Positions 45,956 to 56,047 of a stretch of DNA of 64,000 nt are shown here, one piece after another. The notes below the pieces were generated by a model. That model saw only the letters and a program-made list of their open reading frames with translations, did not search any database and was not told the DNA's origin. Position 1 is the stretch's first letter. Every line of letters begins with the position of its first letter. Location of the stretch: positions 62,001 through 126,000 of the forward strand of contig NZ_OPYN01000108.1 of assembly GCF_900277125.1 (NCBI RefSeq). Reading direction: 5' to 3'. The translations under genes and the position numbers were made by a program. This DNA comes from Pseudomonas inefficax. GTDB taxonomy: Bacteria > Pseudomonadota > Gammaproteobacteria > Pseudomonadales > Pseudomonadaceae.

Positions 45956-48100
45956 TCAAACGCGGAACTGGTCCATCAGCGCCTGTTGCTGGTTGGCCAG
46001 GCTGTTCAGTGACTGGCTTACGCGTGCCGACTCGTTGGCCTGCCCGGACAGCGACTCGGTGACGTCGCGGATGGTCGCCACGTTGCTGTTGATTTCCTCG
46101 GCCACCGCGCTCTGCTCCTCGGCGGCCGAGGCGATCTGCAGGTTCATGTCGGTGATCACCGTCACGGCCTGGCCGATGCGCTGCAGCGCGGTGACGGCCT
46201 GGCCAACCTGCTGCACGCCGCCCTGGGCCTGGCGGTGGCTGTTGTCCATGGCCCCGACCACTTCGCGGGTACCGTTCTGCAAAGCCTCGATCACCTGGCG
46301 GGTTTCTTCCACCGATTCCTGGGTCCGCTGGGCCAGGTTGCGCACCTCGTCCGCGACCACGGCAAAGCCACGGCCGGCTTCACCGGCTCGGGCCGCCTCG
46401 ATGGCGGCGTTGAGCGCCAGCAGGTTGGTCTGTTCGGCGATCGAACGGATCACCTCCAGTACCGAACCGATCTTCTCGCTGTTCTGCGCCAGGCCCTCGA
46501 CTTCGGCCATGGCGTTGCTCATGTCGGCGGCCAGAGCATCGATGCTGTGGGTGGTGCGGTCGATCACCGCCAGGCCTTCGCGGGTGGCCTGGTCGGCGTC
46601 GCGGGCGGCCTGCGCGGCCTGGGCGGCGCTGCGGGCGACGTCCTGGGCGGTGGCACTCATCTCGTGCGAGGCAGTGGCCACCTGGTCGACCTGGCGGTAC
46701 TGCTGCTCCATGCCGGCGCTGGTCTGGGTGGCAATTGCCGAAGACTGGTCGGCGGTGCCACGGGCGGCTTGCACCGAGCGTTTGACCTCGGCGATGGTCG
46801 GCTGCAGCTTGTCGAGGAACCGGTTGAACCAGCCGGCCAGCTCGCCCAGTTCGTCCTGCTTCTGGTAAGTCAGGCGGCGGGTCAGGTCACCTTCACCGCT
46901 GGCGATGTCCTTGAGCATGCTTGCCACGCCGAGGATCGGCCGGGTAACGCCGCGGGCCATCAGCCACACCATCAGCAGGCCGGCAATCGCCGCCGCCAGG
47001 CCCAGGCCAAGTTCCAGAAGGGTGCCGCTGGTGTTCAGCGCGTCCAGTTCCTGTTTCAGCGCTTCGGCCGGGCCGGTCAGGGCGTTTTCCGGCACATCCA
47101 GCAGCACGCCCCAAGGCTGGGCATCCGGAATCGGCCGGAATGCGGCCAGCACCTTCAGGCGCTGCTGGTCGTGGACGATGGTCATCTTGCCGTCGGCCAG
47201 CTTGCGCACCAGTTCGGCCCCCTTGGCGGTGTCGACCTGATCGAAGCGCTGGGCCAGCTTGCTGGCGTCGGCGCTGTAGCCGGCCAGCAGGCCGACCGGG
47301 CTGAGGATGCCGACCGTGGTGCGGCCTTCGTACAGGCTGCGGCTGGCCTCCTGGCTCAGGGCCTGCAGGCTGTTGAGGTTGATGTCGATGGACAGGGTGG
47401 CGATCACCTTGCCGTCTACCGCCAGCGGGAAGACGATGCTGGTCATCAGCACCTGCTGGCCATCGATGTCGTAGAAGTAGGGTTCCACCACGCACACTTT
47501 GCCGGACGTGCGTGGGCACACCCACCAGGTGTTGGCTGGCTGGCCGCTTGGGCCGATCTCGATGTTGGCCATGTCATGCTCGGGCAGGGCCATTGCCGTC
47601 AGCTGGCCGACACGCGGTTGCGACCAGTACAGGGCGAAGCGCCCGGTTTCGTTGCTGCCCAGCTCTGCCTTGCCGGCGAACAGGCTGTCCTTGTTGTCCA
47701 GGGCGTTGGGCTCGAACACCAGCGACAGGCCGAGCAGCTCAGGGTTGGCCTGCAGCGCCGCGCGTACCTGGCGGGTCATGTCTTCGCGCAGGTCGAAGGC
47801 ATCGAGAAAGCGCTTTTCCGCCTGCTCGCGCAGGAACAGCACCTGGCGGGCGAAACCGGCGCCGTACTGGTAGGCGTCCATGAACTGGCGGCGGATGTTC
47901 AGCGCCTGCACCTCGCCCTGCGACTCTATGCGCGACTGCGCCGACTCGGTCAGCATCTGCATGCTGCTGGCCTTGACCAGGTCCGAGCTGTGGTCCATGC
48001 GGTACAGCGACAGGCCGACGAGCAGGGTGACGATGCCGGCCAGGCAGAGACCGGCGAGCAGGGTGATCTTCCACTGGATGGAAAGTTGGCGCAAAGGCAT
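45956..48100 (-). CDS. Methyl-accepting chemotaxis protein, dCache type
   Basis: A 714-residue inner-membrane chemoreceptor. The first helix is at residues 13-33 ([17 protein letters not shown]), followed by a long periplasmic part with dCache features ([56 protein letters not shown]), a second helix near residue 370-390, a HAMP domain, and the methyl-accepting cytoplasmic hairpin with the conserved signalling tip [25 protein letters not shown] lies a few bases before the start. dCache receptors of pseudomonads sense amino acids, polyamines or organic acids; ligand not readable. Single gene, divergent from a transporter. Confidence 0.93.
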   Translation of the reverse strand: MPLRQLSIQWKITLLAGLCLAGIVTLLVGLSLYRMDHSSDLVKASSMQMLTESAQSRIESQGEVQALNIRRQFMDAYQYGAGFARQVLFLREQAEKRFLDAFDLREDMTRQVRAALQANPELLGLSLVFEPNALDNKDSLFAGKAELGSNETGRFALYWSQPRVGQLTAMALPEHDMANIEIGPSGQPANTWWVCPRTSGKVCVVEPYFYDIDGQQVLMTSIVFPLAVDGKVIATLSIDINLNSLQALSQEASRSLYEGRTTVGILSPVGLLAGYSADASKLAQRFDQVDTAKGAELVRKLADGKMTIVHDQQRLKVLAAFRPIPDAQPWGVLLDVPENALTGPAEALKQELDALNTSGTLLELGLGLAAAIAGLLMVWLMARGVTRPILGVASMLKDIASGEGDLTRRLTYQKQDELGELAGWFNRFLDKLQPTIAEVKRSVQAARGTADQSSAIATQTSAGMEQQYRQVDQVATASHEMSATAQDVARSAAQAAQAARDADQATREGLAVIDRTTHSIDALAADMSNAMAEVEGLAQNSEKIGSVLEVIRSIAEQTNLLALNAAIEAARAGEAGRGFAVVADEVRNLAQRTQESVEETRQVIEALQNGTREVVGAMDNSHRQAQGGVQQVGQAVTALQRIGQAVTVITDMNLQIASAAEEQSAVAEEINSNVATIRDVTESLSGQANESARVSQSLNSLANQQQALMDQFRV

Positions 48101-48297
48101 GGGGGCGGATCCCTTGTAATAAGAGTGTGGCTGACGATTGTGTCGGCCATCGCAGGCTTTTCTTTATTCAAACGTTCAATTTAACCGCCGGGCCGCACCA
48201 GGCATTGGTAATGCGCCGAAACATGGCGTTTTTGACATCCGCCGCCCACTGCTGCACAGTGCGCGCTTTTTTTCTGTCGCAATGAGGTAAGCCAACC

Positions 48298-49617
48298 ATG
48301 AATGCAGTGATCGCCGCGGTCGGCATCATGCTGATACTCAGCCTGTCCCGCGTGCACGTGGTCATCGCCCTGATCATCGGGGCCCTGGCCGGTGGGCTGG
48401 TGGGCGGCCTGGGTATCGAGGGTACGCTCAAGGCCTTCAACGGCGGCCTCGGCGGTGGGGCTACGGTAGCCCTGTCCTATGCACTGCTGGGCGCCTTTGC
48501 CGTGGCCATCGCCAAGTCCGGCCTGGCCCATGCCCTGGCCGACCGCGCCCTGGCCATGATCGACCGCCAGGGCCATGCCAATGGCGGCAAGGTCAAATGG
48601 CTGCTGGTGGGCCTGATGCTGGTGGTGGCGGTGTCGTCGCAGAACATCCTGCCTATCCACATTGCCTTCATCCCCTTGCTGGTGCCGCCGCTGCTATACG
48701 TGCTGACCCGCCTGCGCATCGACCGCCGGCTGATCGCCTGTGTGATCACCTTCGGCCTGATCACCCCGTACATGTTCCTGCCGGTGGGCTTTGGCAACAT
48801 CTTCCTCAACGAAATCCTGCTGGCCAACGTTGCCCGCGCGGGTGTCGACGTGAGTGGCGTGAATGTCACCCACGCCATGGCCATCCCGGCCGCCGGCATG
48901 CTGGCTGGCCTGTTGCTGGCAGTATTCATCAGCTACCGCAAGAAACGTGACTACGACCTGGCCCGCATCGAGCAGGTGGAGCAGGTGAGCGTGCAGTACA
49001 ACCCGCTGACCTTGCTGGTGGCTGGGCTGGCGATTGCCTCGGCGTTCATCGTTCAGTTGTGGTTGGACTCGATGATCATCGGTGCCATGGTCGGCTTCCT
49101 GATCTTCTCGCTGTCGGGCATCGTGCGCTGGAAGGACACTGACGACCTGTTCACCGAAGGCATGAAGATGATGGCCATGATCGGCTTCATCATGATTGCC
49201 GCCTCAGGTTTTGCCGATGTGATGAAGGCCACCGGCGAAGTGAAGAGCCTGGTGGAAACCTCGGCACAGTGGATCGACCACAGCAAGGGCGTCGGTGCCC
49301 TGCTGATGTTGCTGGTGGGCCTGCTGGTGACCATGGGCATCGGCTCGTCGTTTTCCACCGTACCGATCCTGGCCGCGATCTTCGTGCCGCTGTGCGTGCA
49401 GCTGGGCTTCGACCCGCTGGCCACGGTGTGCATCGTTGGTACCGCCGGTGCCCTGGGTGATGCGGGCTCGCCTGCCTCGGACTCGACCCTGGGCCCGACC
49501 TCGGGGCTGAACGTGGATGGCCAGCACCACCATATCTGGGACACGGTGGTGCCTACCTTCATCCACTACAATCTGCCACTGCTGGCGTTCGGCTGGTTGG
49601 CGGCGATGACGCTGTAA
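48298..49617 (+). CDS. Na+/H+ antiporter family / NhaC-like membrane transporter
   Basis: A 439-residue inner-membrane protein with about twelve hydrophobic segments in the ion-transporter superfamily (NhaC/YuiF-like). Recognisable blocks are [40 protein letters not shown] and [20 protein letters not shown], the last being a conserved re-entrant region of such carriers. GAGGT (48284-48288) precedes ATG 48298. Family members may exchange sodium for protons or carry amino acids and other substrates; the name states family only. It is divergent from the chemoreceptor, which may report the same compound. Confidence 0.82.
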   Translation: MNAVIAAVGIMLILSLSRVHVVIALIIGALAGGLVGGLGIEGTLKAFNGGLGGGATVALSYALLGAFAVAIAKSGLAHALADRALAMIDRQGHANGGKVKWLLVGLMLVVAVSSQNILPIHIAFIPLLVPPLLYVLTRLRIDRRLIACVITFGLITPYMFLPVGFGNIFLNEILLANVARAGVDVSGVNVTHAMAIPAAGMLAGLLLAVFISYRKKRDYDLARIEQVEQVSVQYNPLTLLVAGLAIASAFIVQLWLDSMIIGAMVGFLIFSLSGIVRWKDTDDLFTEGMKMMAMIGFIMIAASGFADVMKATGEVKSLVETSAQWIDHSKGVGALLMLLVGLLVTMGIGSSFSTVPILAAIFVPLCVQLGFDPLATVCIVGTAGALGDAGSPASDSTLGPTSGLNVDGQHHHIWDTVVPTFIHYNLPLLAFGWLAAMTL

Positions 49618-49630
49618 GGCAGGAAGGGCA

Positions 49631-50638
49631 TCAGCCCTTGTCGGGCGGCGGCGAGATGCGGTTGAGCACGGTGCTGCCGTCCTTGCTGCGGGTCAGGTAG
49701 ACCGGCAGCACCTTGGGCAGGTTGTTGACCAGGCGCCCCACCTCGCGGGTGTTGTAGATGCCGCTGATGCGGATGCGGCCGGTGCTGGCGTCGGCCAGCA
49801 GCAGCGGTGCGTCGAGGTAGCGGTTGATCACCGGCAGGGCATCTTCCAGGCTCAGGTTGTCGAGCACCAGCTTGCCGTCGCGCCAGGCCAGGCTGTTGCC
49901 GAAGTCGTTGCTCTGCTCCAGTTGCGGCTCGAAGTCGCCCTTGTGGTAGCTTGCCTGCATCCCCGGGCCCAGGCGGTAGCCGCTGGCGCTGCCGTCGCTG
50001 GATACCAGTACCGAACCTTCCACCAGGGTGACCTTGACCTGGTCCTGGTACTTCCACACGTTGAACTGAGTGCCGGTGACGCGGGTCTGGCCACGACCGG
50101 CATGCACGATGAACGGGTGGCTGCTGTCGTGCTGTACCTTGAAGAACGCCTCGCCACGCTTGAGCAAGACCTGGCGCTGGTCCTTGTAGTTGAGGTAGGT
50201 GAGCTCGGTGTTGAGGTTGAGCTGCACCGTGCTGCCGTCGCTCAGCTGCACGGTCTGCATGTGTTCGTTGGCTTCGAAGTGCTGGTAGTGATTGGGCAGC
50301 CAGCCTTGTTCCCAGCCCACCCAGCCGGCCAGCGGCAGCACCGCCAGGGCGATTGCGGCAGCGGATGCCAGCGGCCGCCAGTTGCGCGGGCGCGCAGCCT
50401 TTTGCACGGGCGGGTTGAAGTCGATGACAGTGGCATTGCGCGGCAGCAGGTCGGCGGTTTGCCAGATTTCCAGCATCGCATGGTATTCCTCGGCGTGCCG
50501 CGGGTCGGCCGCCAGCCAGCGGGAGAACGCCTCGCGCTCGGCTACCGTGCAATCTTCGGCGTGCAGGCGCATGCACCAGTTCGCGGCGGCGTCGGTGATG
50601 GCATCGTCTGGGCTGGGATTGAGGCGGTCGTGGTTCAT
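49631..50638 (-). CDS. FecR-type anti-sigma regulator (no partner sigma gene alongside)
   Basis: A 335-residue FecR-family protein. The N-terminal DUF4880 anti-sigma domain (AANWCMRLHAEDCTVAEREAF, then RWLAADPRHAEEYHAML) is followed by a single hydrophobic span (ASAAAIALAVLPLAGWVG), the FecR domain (VQLSDGSTVQLNLNTELTYL and GTQFNVWKYQDQVKVTLVEGS) and a C-terminal STN-like part (LSLEDALPVINRYLDAPLLLA). GGAG lies a few bases before the start. The usual ECF sigma gene is missing upstream: that side holds a REP and the acyl-CoA dehydrogenase. It either regulates a remote sigma factor or is the remnant of a signalling cluster. Confidence 0.88.
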   Translation of the reverse strand: MNHDRLNPSPDDAITDAAANWCMRLHAEDCTVAEREAFSRWLAADPRHAEEYHAMLEIWQTADLLPRNATVIDFNPPVQKAARPRNWRPLASAAAIALAVLPLAGWVGWEQGWLPNHYQHFEANEHMQTVQLSDGSTVQLNLNTELTYLNYKDQRQVLLKRGEAFFKVQHDSSHPFIVHAGRGQTRVTGTQFNVWKYQDQVKVTLVEGSVLVSSDGSASGYRLGPGMQASYHKGDFEPQLEQSNDFGNSLAWRDGKLVLDNLSLEDALPVINRYLDAPLLLADASTGRIRISGIYNTREVGRLVNNLPKVLPVYLTRSKDGSTVLNRISPPPDKG

Positions 50639-50794
50639 TGCGGCTCCGGGTTTTGCGCATTCTACCCTTGCTGGAGGGCTCCCGAGAACCGAAGTAATGG
50701 CGAATGACTATCAGTTGTGCCGGTTTTCGTCGGATTGATGATGGTTTTCCGGCGTTTGAGAACCCTTCGCGCATGTAAGAAGTTGCTGAAATCC

Positions 50795-50899
50795 TTGGGG
50801 CTGCCTTGCAGCCCATCGCGACACAAGGCCGCTCCTACATGGAATCGCGTTCCCCTGTAGGAGCGGCCTTGTGTCGCGATGGGGCGCAAAGCGCCCCCA
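50795..50899. repeat. REP doublet, type B
   Basis: Inverted units (50795-50839, 50855-50899) in the 268-base gap upstream of fecR; the second ends 7 bases from the acyl-CoA dehydrogenase stop. Nothing else is seen in the gap. Confidence 0.87.
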
Positions 50900-50906
50900 T
50901 GGCCTC

Positions 50907-52676
50907 TCAGAACTGCGCCGCCTCCAAACCATAAAGGCTGCCACTACCCGCCCGGATACTGGCCTCCAGCCCCAACCCCCGCGGCAACACCCGCTGAAAA
51001 AAGAACTCCGCACACGCAAGCTTGGCCCCATGAAACGCCGCATCCTCGTCACGCCTGGCCAACGCAACCGCCGCCATCCGCGCCCACATGTAGGCATACG
51101 CCGTCAGCCCGAACAGCTGCAGGTATTCCACCGCCACTGCGCTGACCAGGTTGGTATCTTCGCCGGCCCGCGCCTGCAGCCAGGCGCTGGTGGCCTCCAG
51201 CCGCGCCAGGCTCGCTTGCAGGGCTTCACGGTGCAGCGGCGCATCCACGCTGAAGGCCCGCACCTCGGCGGCAAAGCTGGCCAGCGCCTGGCCACCGTCG
51301 GCCAGCACCTTGCGCCCGAGCAGGTCGAGGGCCTGGATGCCGTTGGTGCCTTCGTAGATCTGCGCGATGCGCACGTCGCGCACCCGCTGCTCCTGGCCCC
51401 ATTCGCGAATGTAGCCATGGCCGCCATACACCTGCTGGCCGAGCACGCAGCTTTCCAGGCCGTTGTCGGTGAAAAACGCCTTGGCCACCGGTGTCAGCAG
51501 CGCCACCAGGCGCTGCGCATGCTCGCGCTCGCCGGCGTCTTCGGCGTAGCGTGCCAGGTCCAGCTGCTGGCCGACGTAGGCGGCAAACGCCCGGCCACCT
51601 TCGGTGAGGGTACGCATGGTCAGCAGCATGCGCCGCACATCGCCGTGGTGGATGATCGGGTCGGCAGCCTTGTCCTGTGCCTTTGGGCCGCTGGCGGCGC
51701 GGCTTTGCAGGCGTTCGTTGGCGTAGCGGGCGGCGCTCTGGTAGGACGCCTCGGCACAACCGATGCCCTGGATGCCGATGGACAGGCGCTCGTAGTTCAT
51801 CATGGTGAACATCGCCGCCAGGCCCTTGTTCGGCTCGCCCACCAGGTAGCCGACGGCACCATCGAAGTTCATGACGCAGGTGGCCGAGGCCTTGATGCCC
51901 ATCTTGTGTTCGATCGAGCCGCAATGGGCGGCATTGCGCGCTCCCAGGCGGCCATCGGCCTCGACCAGGTACTTGGGCACCAGGAACAGCGAGATGCCCT
52001 TGGCGCCCGTTGGCGCATCCGGCAGCTTGGCCAGCACCAGGTGGACGATGTTTTCGGTCAGGTCCTGTTCGCCGCCGGTGATGAAGATCTTGCTGCCGCT
52101 GATGCGATAGCTGCCGTCGGCCTGGGGCTCGGCGCGGCTGCGGATCAGCCCCAGGTCGGTGCCGGCATGGGGTTCGGTGAGGCACATGGTGCCGGCCCAG
52201 CGGCCTTCGTACAGAGGCGGCAGGTAGGTGGCCTTGAGCGCTTCGCTGGCGTGGGCATCGATCGCCAGGCAGCTGCCCGCGCTCAACGCCGAATACAGGC
52301 TGAAGCTGCAATCGGCGGCGTAGAGCATTTCTTCGAACAGTACACCGAGCATCTTCGGCATGCCCATGCCGCCATGTTCGGGGTTGCCGCCCAGGCCGAC
52401 CCAACCGCCTTCGCGGTAGGTGTGCCAGGCCTCGCGGAAGCCGTCAGGGGTGGTGACTTCGCCTGCGGCGAAGCGCACGCCTTGCTCGTCACCGTTGCGG
52501 CTGAGCGGGGCAATCAGCTGGCTGGTGACCTTGGCTGCTTCTTCGAGGATGGCATCGGCGGTATCGGCGTCGATGCGCTCGGCCAGCGCAGGCAGGCGGG
52601 CCCACAGGGCCGGGGCGTCGAATACATCATGCAGGACGAAGCGCATGTCACGCAGGGGGGCTGTGTAGGTGGTCAT
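50907..52676 (-). CDS. Acyl-CoA dehydrogenase (long, FadE/AidB-like, about 590 residues)
   Basis: A 589-residue cytoplasmic FAD acyl-CoA dehydrogenase of the longer bacterial class with C-terminal DUF-type extension. The active-site and FAD blocks are present: LTEPHAGTDLGLIRSRA, GSKIFITGGEQDLTENIV, YERLSIGIQGIGCAEASYQ and VYGGHGYIREWGQEQRVRD, with the catalytic glutamate in IAQIYEGTNGIQALDLLGRK. It carries out the first step of beta-oxidation. An acyl-CoA synthetase lies directly upstream in the same direction (REP between), so the pair would activate and oxidise one group of fatty or short-chain acids. Chain length is not readable. Confidence 0.92.
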   Translation of the reverse strand: MTTYTAPLRDMRFVLHDVFDAPALWARLPALAERIDADTADAILEEAAKVTSQLIAPLSRNGDEQGVRFAAGEVTTPDGFREAWHTYREGGWVGLGGNPEHGGMGMPKMLGVLFEEMLYAADCSFSLYSALSAGSCLAIDAHASEALKATYLPPLYEGRWAGTMCLTEPHAGTDLGLIRSRAEPQADGSYRISGSKIFITGGEQDLTENIVHLVLAKLPDAPTGAKGISLFLVPKYLVEADGRLGARNAAHCGSIEHKMGIKASATCVMNFDGAVGYLVGEPNKGLAAMFTMMNYERLSIGIQGIGCAEASYQSAARYANERLQSRAASGPKAQDKAADPIIHHGDVRRMLLTMRTLTEGGRAFAAYVGQQLDLARYAEDAGEREHAQRLVALLTPVAKAFFTDNGLESCVLGQQVYGGHGYIREWGQEQRVRDVRIAQIYEGTNGIQALDLLGRKVLADGGQALASFAAEVRAFSVDAPLHREALQASLARLEATSAWLQARAGEDTNLVSAVAVEYLQLFGLTAYAYMWARMAAVALARRDEDAAFHGAKLACAEFFFQRVLPRGLGLEASIRAGSGSLYGLEAAQF

Positions 52677-52707
52677 TGGGGGCTCTTGAAAAAGTGGGAA
52701 ATCTGGG

Positions 52708-52802
52708 CGGGCCTCTTCGCGGGTGAACCCGCTCCCACAGGTACAGTGCAGGGTTCAGGTCTGGTGCGATCCCTGTGGGAGCGGGTTCACCCGCGAAGAG
52801 GC
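52708..52802. repeat. REP doublet, type A
   Basis: Inverted type A units (52708-52740, 52771-52802) lie between the acyl-CoA synthetase and dehydrogenase genes. Confidence 0.86.
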
Positions 52803-52812
52803 AGCTACAGGA

Positions 52813-54435
52813 TCAGAGGGCCTTGGCCCGGTCGCGCAGCACGTACTTCTGGATCTTGCCGGTAGAGGTCTTGGGCAATTCGCCGAACACCACTGTCTTC
52901 GGCACCTTGAACCCGGCCAGGTGCTCGCGGCACCAGCTGGTGATGTCGGCTTCGCGGGTGTCTTCGCGGCCCGCCTTGAGGGCGACGAAGGCACAGGGGG
53001 TTTCCCCCCATTTTTCATCCGGGCGCGCCACTACTGCGGCTTCCAGCACCGCCGGGTGCTTGTACAGGGCGTTCTCGACCTCGATGGTGGAGATGTTCTC
53101 GCCACCGGAAATGATGATGTCCTTGAGCCGGTCCTTGATCTCGACATAGCCGTCGGCATGCCACACGGCCAGGTCACCGGTGTGGAACCAACCGCCACGG
53201 AAGGCTTCGACGGTGGCCTCAGGGTTCTTCAGGTAGCCCTTCATCACCGTGTTGCCACGCATGAAGATCTCGCCCAGGGTGTTGCCGTCGCGCGGCACCG
53301 GTTCGAGGGTTTGCGGGTCGGCGACCATCAGGCCGTCGAGTGTCGGATAGCGCACACCCTGGCGGGACTTGATCCGCGCGCGCTCTTCCAGCGACAGTTC
53401 ATCCCATTCGTCATGCCAGGCGCACACGGTGACCGGGCCGTAGACTTCGGTCAGGCCGTAGGTGTGGGTAACCTGGATGCCCATTTCTTCCACGGCGCCG
53501 ATGACCTTGGCAGGTGGCGCGGCACCAGCGACCATGGCCTGCACCGGGTGCTCGATGGCCGCCTTGGCTGCCTCGGGCATGTTGACCAGGGCGTTGAGCA
53601 CGATCGGTGCGCCGCAAAGGTGGCTGACCCGATGCTCGCGAATCAGGGTCAGGATCTTCTGCGGGTCGACCCGGCGCAGGAACACATGGGTGCCGGCCAG
53701 CGCGGTGATGGTCCACGGGTAGCACCAGCCGTTGCAGTGGAACATCGGCAAGGTCCACAGGTACACCGGGCGGTGGCCCATGGCCCAGACCATCTGGTTG
53801 CCCAGCGCGTTCAGGTAAGCGCCACGGTGGTGGTAGACCACGCCCTTGGGGTTGCCGGTAGTGCCGGAGGTGTAGTTGAGCGAGATTGCCTGCCACTCGT
53901 CATCGGGCCATTCCCAGGCAAAGTCCGGGTCGCCTTCGGCGAGGAACGCCTCATAATCCAGTTCGCTGACCGCACGGCCTTCGCCGTACTCCGGGTCATC
54001 CACATCCACCACCAATGGCGGGTGCTCGAGCAAGGCCAGGGCCGCCTCGATGACGGTATGGAACTCGCGGTCGGTAATCAGCACCTTGGCCTCGCCATGC
54101 TGCAGCATGAAGGCGATGGCCTCGGCGTCCAGGCGTACGTTCAGGGTATTGAGTACGGCGCCGGTCATGGGCACGCCAAAATGGGCTTCGAGCATGGCCG
54201 GAATGTTGGGCAACATCACCGCCACGGTGTCGCCACGGCCGATACCCCGGCCCACCAGGGCACTGGCCAGGCGCCGGCAGCGTTGGTAGGTCTGCTGCCA
54301 GTTGCGGCGGATGGCACCGTGGATCACCGCCGGGTAATCGCCATATACGGCAGCGGTGCGTTCGATGAAACTGAGCGGGGTGAGAGCGACATGGTTGACG
54401 GCAGCGGGCATCAGGCCCTGGGCATAGATCGACAT
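52813..54435 (-). CDS. AMP-forming acyl-CoA synthetase (fatty acid-CoA ligase)
   Basis: A 540-residue member of the ANL superfamily that adenylates a carboxylic acid and transfers it to CoA. The P-loop-like motif YTSGTTGNPKGVVYHH and the TYGLTEVYGP motif are intact, as are YVEIKDRLKDIIISGGENIS and the C-terminal catalytic lysine in PKTSTGKIQKYVLR. ATG 54435 has AGGA 7 bases upstream on the minus strand and gives the usual length. It is first in the order synthetase - dehydrogenase and is divergent from a two-component system that probably controls it. Short to medium-chain acids are likely, by resemblance to the long plant/bacterial AMP-ligase subgroup; unproven. Confidence 0.92.
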   Translation of the reverse strand: MSIYAQGLMPAAVNHVALTPLSFIERTAAVYGDYPAVIHGAIRRNWQQTYQRCRRLASALVGRGIGRGDTVAVMLPNIPAMLEAHFGVPMTGAVLNTLNVRLDAEAIAFMLQHGEAKVLITDREFHTVIEAALALLEHPPLVVDVDDPEYGEGRAVSELDYEAFLAEGDPDFAWEWPDDEWQAISLNYTSGTTGNPKGVVYHHRGAYLNALGNQMVWAMGHRPVYLWTLPMFHCNGWCYPWTITALAGTHVFLRRVDPQKILTLIREHRVSHLCGAPIVLNALVNMPEAAKAAIEHPVQAMVAGAAPPAKVIGAVEEMGIQVTHTYGLTEVYGPVTVCAWHDEWDELSLEERARIKSRQGVRYPTLDGLMVADPQTLEPVPRDGNTLGEIFMRGNTVMKGYLKNPEATVEAFRGGWFHTGDLAVWHADGYVEIKDRLKDIIISGGENISTIEVENALYKHPAVLEAAVVARPDEKWGETPCAFVALKAGREDTREADITSWCREHLAGFKVPKTVVFGELPKTSTGKIQKYVLRDRAKAL

Positions 54436-54583
54436 GCGGTGATCCTGTAAGGGAGGCAGGCACAACCTGTGCGCTTGGCCCCCGGTGGCTGATTGTTAGC
54501 TCTGTTCAGGGTGCAGGGAGGCGGACGGTAGGTCGCCCCCTTGTCGCAGTTTTACGCGAGTCGCTATGGTATTAGGAATATCG

Positions 54584-54611
54584 ACTATAGCAATATAGTA
54601 AAACTACTATA
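54584..54611. promoter_or_regulatory. ACTATA / TATAGT repeats in the divergent promoter of the sensor kinase
   Basis: ACTATA (54584-54589) and TATAGT (54594-54599) form a perfect inverted repeat with a 4-base spacer, and a third ACTATA follows at 54606-54611. The block is AT-rich, lies 18-45 bases before the kinase start and about 150 bases upstream of the acyl-CoA synthetase. It could be the FixJ-type regulator's target or a core promoter. Confidence 0.45.
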
Positions 54612-54628
54612 ACAACGAGCCGCTTACC

Positions 54629-56035
54629 TTGGATAACACAGCCTATCCCTTGCTCGCCAAGGACCCGCAACCCAGCCTGATGCTGGCCGGCGACGCCAGG
54701 CCACTGGCACTCAACTCGGCACTGCAGGACTGGGTCGATGAAGGCCCGGCACTGGCCAGCTGGCTGCCGGGCAACTGCGCCGCCCTGGTGCGCGCCTGCC
54801 TGCGCCAGCGCCGGGCGATCGCCGACGTCGAAGTGCAGGTCGGTGAACGCATCGTACTGTGGAGCTTCATCCCTGACGACCAGGGCCAGCAGGTGCTGGC
54901 GCGTTGCCGAGACGCCAGCGACGAGCGCCATGGCGCACGGGAGGCCAGTCGCGCCCGGCGGCTGTACCGGCTGATCATCGAAAACACTACTGACCTGATC
55001 TCCCGGCACAGCCCCGACGGCCGTTTCCTCGATGCCTCGCCGGCGGCATTCCGCCTGCTTGGCCTGTGGCCAGAGCAATTGCGCGGCATGGCCGTGCATA
55101 CCTTGTTGCACCCGCGTGAGCGCCGCCAGGTGCTGCGCCAGGCCGCCGCCGCCCTGGACCAGGACGGCTACCACACCATGACCTGCCGGGTGCGCCAGGC
55201 CGCAGGCGGCTACCGCTGGTTCGAAATCGCCAGCCGGGCCATCCGTGAAACGTACACCGGCGCGGTGGTGGAGGTGGTCAGCGTGTCACGCGACATCACC
55301 CTGCGCATCGAGGCCCAGGAAAGCCTGGCGCACAGTGCCCGGTTGGCCACCCTGGGCGAGCTGGCATCGGGTATTGCCCACGAAATCAACCAGCCGTTGG
55401 CCGCAGTGGTCAACTACGCCAACGCCAGCCAGCGCTACCTGCAGGGCCTGGAGCGCGACCCGCAGGCCCGCGAGCGGGTGGGGCAGGGCCTGCAGCGCAT
55501 CAGCGAACAGGCCACCCATGCCGCCGAGGTGATCCGCCGCTTGCGCGCATTCCTGCGCAAGGGGCCGCGCCGCCTGCAGGCGCTGGACATGGCCGAGGTG
55601 GCCGGCGAAGCCATGCGCCTGTGCGCATGGGAGGCCGCGCGTGACCAGGTGGTGGTCGAGCTGCGCATGAGCGCGCAACTGCCCTTGGTGTATGCCGACC
55701 GGGTACTGCTGGAGCAGGTACTGGTGAACCTGCTGCGCAACGCCATCGATGCCAACCGCGAGCAGCATGGCGAGCGGCCGTCACGTATCCTGCTCGGCGC
55801 CGCGCGCGATGGCGACGGCGTGCTGGTCGAGGTGGCCGACCAGGGCCCGGGCGTTGCGCCCGAGCGCCTGGATGAAATCTTCACGCCGTTCACCACCAGC
55901 AAGGCCGACGGCCTGGGGTTGGGCCTGAGCATGAGCCGCAGCCTGATCGAAGGCTTTGGCGGCAGCCTGTGGGCGCGAGCCGGTGACAATGGCGGTCTGG
56001 TACTGTGCTGCCGCCTGGCGGTCAGCAGGGGATAA
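54629..56035 (+). CDS. PAS-domain sensor histidine kinase (FixL/DctB-like, soluble)
   Basis: A 468-residue kinase without membrane helices. After a short N-terminal part, a PAS domain covers about residues 110-230 (LIIENTTDLISRHSPDGRFL; YRWFEIASRAIRETYTG), then a dimerisation/phosphoacceptor domain with His251 in ELASGIAHEINQPLAAV, and the ATPase with N-box NLLRNAIDANREQ and G-boxes ADQGPGVAP and GLGLGLSMSRSLIEG. The start is TTG 54629; the first ATG (residue 18) would remove part of the N-terminus and is the alternative. It overlaps in function with the response regulator 12 bases downstream. Divergent from the acyl-CoA synthetase, it probably senses a metabolite of that acid's breakdown. 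Confidence 0.9.
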   Translation: MDNTAYPLLAKDPQPSLMLAGDARPLALNSALQDWVDEGPALASWLPGNCAALVRACLRQRRAIADVEVQVGERIVLWSFIPDDQGQQVLARCRDASDERHGAREASRARRLYRLIIENTTDLISRHSPDGRFLDASPAAFRLLGLWPEQLRGMAVHTLLHPRERRQVLRQAAAALDQDGYHTMTCRVRQAAGGYRWFEIASRAIRETYTGAVVEVVSVSRDITLRIEAQESLAHSARLATLGELASGIAHEINQPLAAVVNYANASQRYLQGLERDPQARERVGQGLQRISEQATHAAEVIRRLRAFLRKGPRRLQALDMAEVAGEAMRLCAWEAARDQVVVELRMSAQLPLVYADRVLLEQVLVNLLRNAIDANREQHGERPSRILLGAARDGDGVLVEVADQGPGVAPERLDEIFTPFTTSKADGLGLGLSMSRSLIEGFGGSLWARAGDNGGLVLCCRLAVSRG

Positions 56036-56047
56036 GGGGAGAGGGCG

